Source of the DNA: Acidobacteriota bacterium
Lineage (GTDB): Bacteria; Acidobacteriota; Terriglobia; Terriglobales; Acidobacteriaceae
NCBI GenBank assembly: GCA_021805955.1
Contig: JAJZDO010000099.1
Coordinates: 1-8,253, forward strand
Direction of reading: 5' to 3'
Length of the DNA: 8,253 bases
This document shows, in pieces, positions 1-6,116 of this stretch (position 1 is its first letter; every line of letters begins with the position of its first letter). The position numbers and the translations under genes are program-made. Below the pieces are notes generated by a model that was given only the letters and a program-made list of their open reading frames with translations, did no database searches and was not told the DNA's origin.

Positions 1-35
1 TCCAGTCCTGCCCGCTGTTCTTCAATTCTTCAAAA
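1..35 (-). pseudogene. Edge fragment of a second ISAzo13-type transposase, antisense
   Basis: The first 25 bases are the exact reverse complement of bases 791-815, inside the complete transposase to the right. Similarity fades over about the next ten bases. Read on the minus strand, the fragment gives EELKNSGQDW, against GDLKNSGQDW in the intact protein (residues 193-202). This suggests the middle of a related transposase whose C-terminal half lies beyond the left edge. The N-terminal half is missing, because a palindrome begins at base 40 and no further transposase sequence is visible. The variant bases just past the exact match argue for a diverged relative rather than a fold-back copy. An assembly artefact at a contig end is the alternative. 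Confidence 0.55.
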
Positions 36-39
36 ATCG

Positions 40-69
40 GCATGGAAGCATGTATACATGCATCCATGC
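40..69. promoter_or_regulatory. 30-bp near-perfect palindrome, operator-like
   Basis: The two 15-base half-sites around the centre at 54/55 pair at every position except 47/62 (A opposite A). The core is GCATGTATACATGC, flanked by GCATGG-type arms. The inner TGTATACA resembles operators bound by several GntR/FadR-type dimeric repressors, which is family knowledge rather than proof here. It lies between the antisense transposase scrap and the IS, so its native target gene may be off the left edge or separated by the insertion. No gene in the window is clearly controlled by it. Confidence 0.55.
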
Positions 70-74
70 TAAAC

Positions 75-95
75 GCGCAAGTAAAATCGTTGCGC
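75..95. repeat. Short inverted repeat GCGCAA-N9-TTGCGC
   Basis: A perfect six-base inverted repeat (75-80 and 90-95) with a nine-base spacer lies just right of the 30-bp palindrome. It could be a second regulator site or chance. No T-run follows, so it is not an intrinsic terminator. Confidence 0.3.
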
Positions 96-156
96 AGGCG
101 TGCTTTTAGTCAAAATGGCGTGACGGATCCGCTGCGCTGACTGCGGGGCAAGGAAT

Positions 157-171
157 TGTTAAGAAATAACA
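157..171 (+). repeat. Left terminal inverted repeat of the IS
   Basis: TGTTAAGAAATAACA is matched exactly in inverted orientation at 1415-1429. The repeat is itself a dyad: TGTTA and TAACA pair across AGAAA. It is probably the transposase binding site. Confidence 0.85.
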
Positions 172-208
172 TTGCCATTCTACAACGTTTTCGACTATCC
201 TGGATGGT

Positions 209-1411
209 ATGGATGGCCTGACTGGAGTTGGTCGGCGATTCGCCGCGCTGGAGCAGGTGCTGGACGAAAAATCGCGCCGCCTGCTGGCTGCGGCTGAAAG
301 CAAAGCGTGGGGGCGCGGCGGCATCTCGGCGGTATCCAAAACCACCGGGGTGTCCCGCCAAGTGATCCGGCAAGGACTGCGGGAGTTGGCGCAATCGCCC
401 ACGCATCCGGCCGGACGCATCCGGCGTCCAGGCGGAGGACGCAAGAGCGCCAGAGAGAAAGATCCAACACTGATCGCGGATTTGGAGAGGCTGCTCGAAC
501 CGGCGACGCGCGGCGATCCGGAGTCCTGCTTGCGCTGGACCAGCAAGAGCGTGCGGACACTGGCCGAAGAACTGGAGCGCATGGGACATGCAGTGAGCTA
601 TCCGGTGGTCGCGGAACTGCTTCACCAAATGGGGTACAGTCTGCAAGCGAACCGCAAGACGAAAGAAGGCGACAGCCATCCCGATCGCAACGCGCAGTTC
701 GAGCATATTCACGCCAGGGTACAGCAATACATGGGCCTGCGGCAGCCCGTGATTTCCGTGGACACCAAGGAGAAGGAACTGGTGGGAGACTTGAAGAACA
801 GCGGGCAGGACTGGAGCCCGCGAGGCAAGCCGGAGAAGGTGCGGGTGCACGACTTCCTGGTTCCGAAACTCGGGCGCGCCTCGCCCTACGGCATCGATGA
901 CCTGGCGCAGAATACCGGATGGGTGAGCGTGTGCATCGATCACGACACGGCATCGTTTGCGGTTGAAACCATACGACGATGGTGGCACGCCATGGGAGCG
1001 GAGAAGTACCCGCAAGCCAAACGCCTGATGATTACGGCAGATGGTGGAGGCCGCAACGGGTCCCGTCTGCGTCTCTGGAAACTGGAACTACAGAGGCTGG
1101 CCGACGAGACCGGGCTCGCCATCGCCGTGAGTCACTTTCCTCCGGGAACCAGCAAATGGAACAAGATTGAACACCGCCTGTTTTCCTTTATCAGCAAAAA
1201 CTGGCGCGGCAAACCGCTCGCCAGTCTGCAAGTGATCGTGAGCCTGATTGCCGCAACCGCAACGCGAAAAGGACTGAAGGTGCATGCCGAGATTGACGAC
1301 CGATCCTATCCTGCGGGGACCAAGGTCCCAGACGAAGAGATGGACCTGATCAACCTCCGGCGCGATAAATTTCATGGCGAATGGAACTATGAGATTCTGC
1401 CGCGTAAGTGA
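209..1411 (+). CDS. ISAzo13-family DDE transposase
   Basis: This 400-residue protein catalyses transposition of the surrounding element and resembles the DDE_Tnp_ISAZ013 family. The N-terminal part contains a helix-turn-helix-like stretch at about residues 37-60 (SAVSKTTGVSRQVIRQGL), likely for end recognition. The proposed catalytic triad is D185 in VISVDTKEKE, D278 in MITADGGGRNG, and E321 in GTSKWNKIEHRLFSF; these blocks are the most family-typical parts. The frame is intact and of full family length, so the enzyme is probably active. The ATG at 209 is the first in frame, and upstream Shine-Dalgarno complementarity is weak (GGATGG). A poor promoter-like pair, TTGCCA at 172 and TATCCT at 196, would put transcription start almost at the ATG. 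The stop is next to the right terminal repeat. Confidence 0.93.
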   Translation: MDGLTGVGRRFAALEQVLDEKSRRLLAAAESKAWGRGGISAVSKTTGVSRQVIRQGLRELAQSPTHPAGRIRRPGGGRKSAREKDPTLIADLERLLEPATRGDPESCLRWTSKSVRTLAEELERMGHAVSYPVVAELLHQMGYSLQANRKTKEGDSHPDRNAQFEHIHARVQQYMGLRQPVISVDTKEKELVGDLKNSGQDWSPRGKPEKVRVHDFLVPKLGRASPYGIDDLAQNTGWVSVCIDHDTASFAVETIRRWWHAMGAEKYPQAKRLMITADGGGRNGSRLRLWKLELQRLADETGLAIAVSHFPPGTSKWNKIEHRLFSFISKNWRGKPLASLQVIVSLIAATATRKGLKVHAEIDDRSYPAGTKVPDEEMDLINLRRDKFHGEWNYEILPRK

Positions 1412-1414
1412 AAT

Positions 1415-1429
1415 TGTTATTTCTTAACA
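1415..1429 (-). repeat. Right terminal inverted repeat of the IS
   Basis: TGTTATTTCTTAACA is the exact reverse complement of the left repeat at 157-171. It begins three bases after the transposase stop and ends 21 bases before the stop codon of the neighbouring minus-strand gene. Confidence 0.85.
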
Positions 1430-1450
1430 CAGCCTTAGTGTTAACGCGCC

Positions 1451-1957
1451 CTAGTGCCCGTGGATGGCCTGCACCAATTTCAGGACAAACATCAACGTCA
1501 GCAAGAACAGCGCGGCAACAGCGGAGTTGCGCACCCATCCGGCCATGGCGCGCACCTGATCGGCCAGATCCAGTTGATCTTCAGAGAGGTTGGTCAAGGA
1601 GTGGTTCAGTTCCGAGGCGTGCTCTTCGAGCTTCTCAAGTCGGCGCTGCTGCTCTTCAATCGCAGGGGTCAAGTCGGTTTGTGCATCCTTGATTGCAGAA
1701 AGGTGCTGTTTGAGTTCGCTGCGTAGATCGTCTCGGAGGTCGGCGCTCAGCGTCATCAGACCGGGAGCCCCGGCAGCCTCGCGCTTCGGGGCCACCATGC
1801 GGTCCACCAACGGAATCATCCAGGCAAGGTAGGGAAGCATGTCTCCGCAAATTCGTAAAACTCGACGTACCATAGGATCTTTGTCCACCGGTCGGCGTGG
1901 ATCGACGAGTTCGGTCCGCGGTCCGGTGTCTCCTCTCTTCATCGGCACTTTAAACAT
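1451..1957 (-). CDS. Hypothetical coiled-coil protein with C-terminal membrane anchor
   Basis: I do not recognise a named family for this 168-residue protein. The N-terminus (1-35) is rich in Arg, Asp and Pro. A moderately hydrophobic segment lies at about 38-54 (GDMLPYLAWMIPLVDRMV). A long charged heptad-like region at about 74-138 (SELKQHLSAIKDAQ, EEQQRRLEKLEEHASEL) predicts a coiled coil, and a strong transmembrane helix covers about 145-165 (SAVAALFLLTLMFVLKLV), leaving a very short tail. It looks like a tail-anchored protein with its bulk in the cytoplasm. The ATG at 1957 overlaps the end of aroDE by eight bases (ATGTTTAA), so translational coupling is likely; GGGGAAACAGG precedes it. 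The second Met at 1942 lacks such a site. The IS lies directly past its 3' end, and the frame does not look truncated. Confidence 0.75.
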   Translation of the reverse strand: MFKVPMKRGDTGPRTELVDPRRPVDKDPMVRRVLRICGDMLPYLAWMIPLVDRMVAPKREAAGAPGLMTLSADLRDDLRSELKQHLSAIKDAQTDLTPAIEEQQRRLEKLEEHASELNHSLTNLSEDQLDLADQVRAMAGWVRNSAVAALFLLTLMFVLKLVQAIHGH

Positions 1958-3521
1958 CCTGTTTCCCCGTTTCGGTGCGGGCGCGCAGAGCGTGGGTCAC
2001 TACGCGCCACATGTCTTCTCGAGGAGCCGGCTTGCCAGTCCATAACTGGAATTGCTCGGCCCCCTGTTGAACGAACATCTCCGCGCCTGTAATCACTGCC
2101 AGCCCCTTGCTGCGGGCCATGCGCAATAGCGGAGTGTCCATCGGGCTGTACACCATGTCGAAAACCAGCTTGGCGTTCAGCTCTTTTTCTTCCAGAATGG
2201 TCTGCTGTTTGCTGCCTACCATCCCGACCGACGTTGCATTCAAAATGACATCGAAACTTGACTTGGCAACCTGATCGCGCCGAATCGTCTTCGCCTCCGC
2301 CTCCCGCGCCAGCTTTTGCGCAGTCTGTGGTGTGCGGTTCAGGATGAAGACATCGGCACCTCGTTGTTTTAGTGCAAAAGCCGCTGCTCGTGCCGCTCCT
2401 CCGGCGCCCAGCAGCAGAATCTTCGCCTTGCGTAAATCCATCCGCTGTTCCAGAGGACGAATCACCCCAGCAACATCGGTGTTGTAGCCGATCAGTTTGC
2501 CGTCCTGCGAGCGAACCACCGTATTACAAGCGCCAATCTTCTGGGAAAGTGCGTCTGTTCTGTCCAGGTGTTTCATTATCTCTTGCTTGAACGGCATCGT
2601 AACGCTAACTCCTTGCACAGGAACCTCACGAATTAACAGCAGCAGGTCGACCAGATTGTCCGTTTGCAGGGCCAGATAGACCGCATTCACCGTTTCCCGA
2701 TGGAACGCAGTGTTCATCATCACCGGGGACAAAGAATGCATAACTGGATTGCCAGCGACGCCGTAGACTTTGGTTCCTGCATCCACCTGATCGGCGCGAT
2801 ATGCCTCTGTGAGAGTGCGCGCGGCAATTTGCCCAGGAGCGGTTTCCTCTCCTGGAGTCGCAGAGGCGAATGTAAACCGACTGCCGGCGCGCAGGCCCAG
2901 CACGCGACTGATGACGCCAAGATCGCCCATGCAAATGCCGACGACATTGCCCTCATCGCGCTTGGATTCCAGAAAGCGCATCATTGTGACGTTGTCAGCC
3001 AACGAACGCGCTGTGGTCACAATCTTGATGAAGTTCGGCTGCAGTGGCTGGATCCGCGCGTAGATCTTTTCCAGATCCTTGGTCGCCTTGAAGTCGTGAT
3101 ACGACACCAGCAGGGCGACCCCAGGCGCGCGCAGCTTCTTCCAATCGGCCGACTTCATCGCTTCGGCGGTCTGCAGTTCCACATCCAGCAGGTCAAAACC
3201 AGCGGCGGCAGCCTTGGTCAGCACTTCCAGTTCAGCCGCGATGGAGCCCGTGAACTTTCCGCCGTTCACTTTGCGGCGGCAGGTGGCAATGGCGGTCACT
3301 TCGCGGCGCAATTCCAGAAAATTCTTCAGTTTCGGCAGCGCAGCCAGCGGTTTTGGAAGATAATCCAGTCGAAACTCGATTAAGGTGTTCTCCCGAACAG
3401 CCTCTTCGGCCTTCTCCAGCATTTCCTGGGGTGTACTGCCAATGATGGCAACGCAAATGCGGCCGAGCCGCGAACGGAGGTAGTGCAAGCTTACATTCTG
3501 AGCGGATTCTGTCATCGTCAT
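1950..3521 (-). CDS. aroDE: Bifunctional 3-dehydroquinate dehydratase / shikimate dehydrogenase
   Basis: This 523-residue fusion converts 3-dehydroquinate to 3-dehydroshikimate and reduces that to shikimate with NADPH, two consecutive cytoplasmic steps toward chorismate. Residues about 20-245 are a type I dehydroquinase: E49 and R51 in IEFRLDYL, catalytic H142 in SYHDF, Schiff-base K166 in NFIKIV, and the closing APGQ loop (Q231). Residues about 251-515 are shikimate dehydrogenase: the shikimate-binding serines in HSLSP (S263, S265), catalytic K312 in VTMPFK and D349 in GYNTD, the nucleotide-binding GAGGAARA (372-379), NRT (395-397) for NADP, and NATSVGM (428-434). All key residues are present. 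The ATG at 3521 has AAGG nine bases upstream, better placed than for the ATG at 3515. The AroD-AroE order is as in plants and some Acidobacteriota, Planctomycetes and Chlamydiae. A leader hairpin may modulate translation. Confidence 0.96.
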   Translation of the reverse strand: MTMTESAQNVSLHYLRSRLGRICVAIIGSTPQEMLEKAEEAVRENTLIEFRLDYLPKPLAALPKLKNFLELRREVTAIATCRRKVNGGKFTGSIAAELEVLTKAAAAGFDLLDVELQTAEAMKSADWKKLRAPGVALLVSYHDFKATKDLEKIYARIQPLQPNFIKIVTTARSLADNVTMMRFLESKRDEGNVVGICMGDLGVISRVLGLRAGSRFTFASATPGEETAPGQIAARTLTEAYRADQVDAGTKVYGVAGNPVMHSLSPVMMNTAFHRETVNAVYLALQTDNLVDLLLLIREVPVQGVSVTMPFKQEIMKHLDRTDALSQKIGACNTVVRSQDGKLIGYNTDVAGVIRPLEQRMDLRKAKILLLGAGGAARAAAFALKQRGADVFILNRTPQTAQKLAREAEAKTIRRDQVAKSSFDVILNATSVGMVGSKQQTILEEKELNAKLVFDMVYSPMDTPLLRMARSKGLAVITGAEMFVQQGAEQFQLWTGKPAPREDMWRVVTHALRARTETGKQDV

Positions 3522-3527
3522 TTTCCC

Positions 3528-3545
3528 GCACCTTATATCAGGTGC
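3528..3545 (-). promoter_or_regulatory. Leader hairpin over the aroDE ribosome binding site
   Basis: On the minus strand, GCACCT-gatata-AGGTGC forms a six-base-pair stem with a six-base loop. It ends seven to eight bases before the aroDE ATG. Its 3' arm contains most of the AAGGTG Shine-Dalgarno sequence, so folding would mask the ribosome site. It could instead be a DNA operator. The function is inferred; the dyad itself is plain in the sequence. Confidence 0.45.
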
Positions 3546-3564
3546 AACTGCGGCGTGGTATCAG

Positions 3565-3584
3565 GGTTGCGATCCAATGCAACC
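3565..3584. repeat. Inverted repeat GGTTGC-N8-GCAACC
   Basis: A perfect six-base inverted repeat with an eight-base spacer lies about 45-65 bases upstream of the aroDE start. It could be an operator or part of the aroDE leader RNA. Confidence 0.35.
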
Positions 3585-3599
3585 TCAGGGCTGAGAAAT

Positions 3600-3617
3600 C
3601 CAGCACTTCAGTACTGG
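3600..3617. promoter_or_regulatory. 18-bp near-palindrome, possible operator
   Basis: CCAGCACTTCAGTACTGG pairs at seven of nine positions around its centre; the exceptions are C3604/A3613 and the central TC. It lies 79-96 bases upstream of the aroDE start. The size and symmetry are typical of a dimeric regulator site, but the regulator is unknown. Confidence 0.4.
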
Positions 3618-3839
3618 GCAAATCATTGATTCGGCGGTGTCTAGTGTTTGCTTTCTTTTTGATTCTGCAGGACTTGGCCCGCAAATTAAGATGCGATCGC
3701 TTCCCTTTCGATGCAACCTTTCCTGTATTCCAGCTATTACCGCATGGAAGTTCATTACTATGAGGAATGGGCAGAATCTCCGGTCGCGACGACCCGGCAA
3801 AACTGCTAACACGTTGACTGTAGAACGGAATTGCTCCCT

Positions 3840-5930
3840 ATGCTAAATGATTTATCGCTCCCAATCGCCAAACCAGTCCAAGACGGCTCTCCCAACCCAA
3901 TCTACGATGACCTGCATGCCTGGGCCGGTGATCTGAGTCCGGAAAGCTTGAAAAGCTGGATTGACCGCCATCTGGAATCCCATAAAACTGCCATCGATCA
4001 GCTTCTCACAGTTCAGGAGCCGCGAACAGTCGATAACACGCTGGTTCCTTACGATAGTGCGGTCGCCGCGCTGGGGATTGCGGGCTCTGAGGCCGGCTTG
4101 CTGCACTCGGTATGCGCTGAAAAGACCGTGCGTAACCAAGCAGAAGCCATGGTGCAGGCGGTTTCGGAGGCTGCGGTGCAGCTTTCGCTGAATCCGCAGG
4201 TATATCACTCGCTCTTGTCCATCGACCTTTCCCAGGCGGATGCCGCCACACAACACTATTTGGAGCGGACGCTGCTGCAATACCGGCTGGCCGGGGTGGA
4301 TAAAGATCAGGAGACGCGGGACCGGATTCAGCAGTTGCAGGAGCGCATCACGGAGCTGGGCCTGGCCTTTGGACGCAATGTACAGGAGCAGGTCAACACT
4401 GTGGTGGTCGACGACGCAGCGGAGCTGGAGGGTTTGCCGGAGGATTTTCTCGCCCGCCATGCGCCCGACGCCAAAGGCAATCGCACCCTGACCACGGATT
4501 ACCCGGACTATCAGCCGGTGATGACCTTTGCCAAAAGCGATGCGCTGCGGCGACGGATGTTTCTTGCCTACAACACGCGCGCGTATCCGGCGAACAAGCC
4601 GATCCTGATGGAGATTCTTTCCACCCGGCAGCAACTGGCCAACACGCTGGGATTTCATTCCTGGGCGGACCTGGCGACGGCGGACCAGATGATGGGATCG
4701 GCGGCAAAGGTGAAGACCTTTCTGGCAGAATTGGATGCCGCGTCGAAAGCGGGAGCGGATCGTGAATATGCGATGGTGCTGGAGTTTGCACGGCAACAGC
4801 GGCCTGAGCTGACGACAATCGATGCCGCCAGCACGATGTATTGGTATGAGCAATATCGCCGGGCAGCATTCGATTTCGATTCGCAGTCGGTGCGACCGTA
4901 CTTTCCGTATGAGCGGGTGCAGCAAGGCATTCTCGACACTGCGGCGAAATTATTTCATGTGGAGTTTCGTCCGGCACCACTGGAGGGACCGCATGCCGCA
5001 GCGCTGTGGGACAGCTCGGTGACGGCCTGGGATGTGTACGATCGGTCCTCAAGAGGCGAGAACGGCAACGCACGGGGAGAGGAAAAGATCGGCCGGTTCT
5101 ATCTGGACATGCATCCGCGAGAAGGCAAGGACAAATGGTTTTCCGCATTTCCGCTGGTGCCTGGAATCGCGGGGGCGCAGGTGCCGGAGGCTGCGCTGAT
5201 TTGTAATTTTCCGGGCGGGAATGCCGACCCGGCGAGCGCGGATCCGGGCCTAATGCAGTATTCCGACGTGGTGACCTTCTTCCATGAGTTTGGCCACCTG
5301 ATGCATGCCATCCTCGGCGGGCAGCAGCGCTGGGCAGGTGTAAGCGGCATCGCGACGGAAGGCGACTTTGTCGAAGTGCCTTCGCAAATGCTGGAGGAAT
5401 TCTTCCGCAATGCGAAGCTGCTTGCGGGATTCGCGCGGCATTATGAGACGGAAGAACCGATTCCGGCGGAACTGGTGGCGCGCATGAACCGTGCCAGCGC
5501 CTTTGGCCGCGGGAATGGAGTTCGCGGCCAGATGTTCTACACGCGGTTCTCGCTCGATCTGCACGACCTGGACCCGGCCACCATCGATCTGGACACACTG
5601 ATGCAGGCGGGCTATACGGCTGCGCTGCCGTACACGTGGGTGGACGGCAATCGCCTCTACTCAAGCTTCACCCATCTGGTCGGGTACTCCTCGAACTACT
5701 ACACCTATTTGTTCGACAAGGTGATCGCGCTCGATTTCTATCGGCAATTCGACGCTAACGATTTGGTTGAAGGGCCGACGGCGCTGCGCTATCGGAAAGA
5801 AGTGTTGGAGCCGGGCGGCTCCCAGCCAGGAGAGACGCTAGTGCAGAATTTCCTCCATCGAGCGCAAAGCCTGGATGGCTTTGAAGCCTGGATGAACGAG
5901 GAGTTCGCCGACGAAAAGATCGCGAATTAG
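3840..5930 (+). CDS. M3-family zinc oligopeptidase (thimet/oligopeptidase A-like)
   Basis: This 696-residue metallopeptidase cleaves short peptides, probably in the cytoplasm because no signal peptide is visible. The N-terminal third is helical and corresponds to the M3 cap region; the catalytic domain spans roughly residues 220-680. The zinc site is H482-E-F-G-H486 followed by LMH, with E512 in DFVEVPSQML as the third ligand and E483 as the general base. The aromatic substrate-contact block GYSSNYYTYLF (615-625) also matches the family. The length fits M3A enzymes. I chose the ATG at 3840, with GGAA nine bases upstream; an in-frame TTG at 3831 is only zero bases from that site and unlikely. 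It is divergent from aroDE and appears to be transcribed alone. Whether it is closer to oligopeptidase A or to dipeptidyl carboxypeptidase cannot be settled by eye. Confidence 0.93.
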   Translation: MLNDLSLPIAKPVQDGSPNPIYDDLHAWAGDLSPESLKSWIDRHLESHKTAIDQLLTVQEPRTVDNTLVPYDSAVAALGIAGSEAGLLHSVCAEKTVRNQAEAMVQAVSEAAVQLSLNPQVYHSLLSIDLSQADAATQHYLERTLLQYRLAGVDKDQETRDRIQQLQERITELGLAFGRNVQEQVNTVVVDDAAELEGLPEDFLARHAPDAKGNRTLTTDYPDYQPVMTFAKSDALRRRMFLAYNTRAYPANKPILMEILSTRQQLANTLGFHSWADLATADQMMGSAAKVKTFLAELDAASKAGADREYAMVLEFARQQRPELTTIDAASTMYWYEQYRRAAFDFDSQSVRPYFPYERVQQGILDTAAKLFHVEFRPAPLEGPHAAALWDSSVTAWDVYDRSSRGENGNARGEEKIGRFYLDMHPREGKDKWFSAFPLVPGIAGAQVPEAALICNFPGGNADPASADPGLMQYSDVVTFFHEFGHLMHAILGGQQRWAGVSGIATEGDFVEVPSQMLEEFFRNAKLLAGFARHYETEEPIPAELVARMNRASAFGRGNGVRGQMFYTRFSLDLHDLDPATIDLDTLMQAGYTAALPYTWVDGNRLYSSFTHLVGYSSNYYTYLFDKVIALDFYRQFDANDLVEGPTALRYRKEVLEPGGSQPGETLVQNFLHRAQSLDGFEAWMNEEFADEKIAN

Positions 5931-5946
5931 AGGGGATACCGGGGAA

Positions 5947-5981
5947 GCCCACCCAGGTTCTCTGCGCGAACCTGAGCACCC
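5947..5981 (-). repeat. GGGTGC...GGTGGGC palindromic element, copy 1
   Basis: On the minus strand this reads GGGTGC, T, CAGGTTC, a seven-base loop, GAACCTG, then GGTGGGC. The stem is seven perfect pairs (5954-5960 with 5968-5974). The same frame, GGGTGC at the 5' side, a seven-base loop and GGTGGG at the 3' side, recurs on the plus strand at 7295-7335, although the stem bases differ. It begins 17 bases after the peptidase stop and might also help end that transcript, but no T-run follows it on the plus strand. Confidence 0.55.
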
Positions 5982-5990
5982 GGCTATATC

Positions 5991-6028
5991 GACCCACCCG
6001 ATGAACAATTCTTTTTTCGTGGGCGGTC
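5991..6028. repeat. Imperfect dyad with a T-rich loop
   Basis: CCCAC (5993-5997) pairs with GTGGG (6019-6023). A competing pairing joins GACC (5991-5994) to GGTC (6025-6028). The loop contains six consecutive Ts. It may be a decayed relative of the neighbouring GGGTGGG element or part of the leader of the histidine kinase gene. The T-run is within the loop, so it is not a standard terminator. Confidence 0.25.
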
Positions 6029-6102
6029 TGTGCGCATCTAAGTTGGTTTAAGGTGGAGACGAAAGAATGCGGCGCAATTCCCTTCCAGCCCATTCGCACC
6101 TT

Positions 6103-6107
6103 GGAGG
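6103..6107 (+). promoter_or_regulatory. Ribosome binding site deciding a TTG start
   Basis: GGAGG is nine bases before TTG at 6117 and establishes the start of the histidine kinase gene in the absence of an upstream ATG in frame. Confidence 0.7.
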
Positions 6108-6116
6108 CGAAGTTTC

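Larger units (their letters stand above)
157..1429 (+). mobile_element. ISAzo13-family insertion sequence
   Basis: The element is bounded by exact 15-base terminal inverted repeats: TGTTAAGAAATAACA at 157-171 and its reverse complement at 1415-1429. After three mismatched bases the similarity resumes with AAGG at 150-153 against CCTT at 1433-1436, so the true tips may be 150 and 1436. It holds one transposase gene, whose stop codon is three bases from the right repeat. The length, about 1.27-1.29 kb, fits the ISAzo13 family. I found no convincing target-site duplication at either candidate boundary, so the exact ends are uncertain. The intact reading frame and repeats suggest the copy is recent or still functional. 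Confidence 0.85.
3522..3839. other. Divergent intergenic region with several dyads
   Basis: This 318-base gap separates aroDE (leftward) from the M3 peptidase gene (rightward) and must hold both promoters. I see no convincing gene in it: the short open frames lack ribosome sites and recognisable content. It carries three inverted repeats (3528-3545, 3565-3584, 3600-3617), an eight-base GCGATCGC palindrome at 3693-3700, and a nine-base direct repeat ATGCAACCT at 3577-3585 and 3711-3719. No good -35/-10 pair stands out for either gene. Confidence 0.6.

Noticed and set aside
110..1015. Long open frame (301 codons) on the minus strand across the transposase
   Set aside because: It lies opposite the transposase gene, has no recognisable domain or ribosome site, and its length is explained by the codon bias of the true gene.
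137..1445. Target-site duplication flanking the IS
   Set aside because: For boundaries 150/1436 and 157/1429 the flanks (GCGGGGC against AGTGTTA, and GGAAT against CAGCC) share no direct repeat.
2664..3383. 239-codon plus-strand open frame inside aroDE
   Set aside because: It is antisense to a well-supported enzyme with all catalytic residues and shows no domain of its own.
3814..3842. TTGACT as a -35 box for the peptidase gene
   Set aside because: A -10 at normal spacing would coincide with the start codon at 3840, and no suitable hexamer is there.
3637..3846. Small plus-strand open frame in the divergent gap
   Set aside because: There is no ribosome binding site, no recognisable content, and it overlaps the start of the peptidase gene.
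4393..5664. 423-codon minus-strand open frame within the peptidase gene
   Set aside because: Its composition is dominated by Pro, Ser, Arg and Ala, as expected for the antisense of a GC-rich gene; the plus-strand frame carries the full M3 metallopeptidase motifs.
5954..5974. Intrinsic terminator after the peptidase gene
   Set aside because: The hairpin is good, but GAGCACCCGG follows instead of a T-run; it fits better as part of the GGGTGC...GGTGGG repeat.
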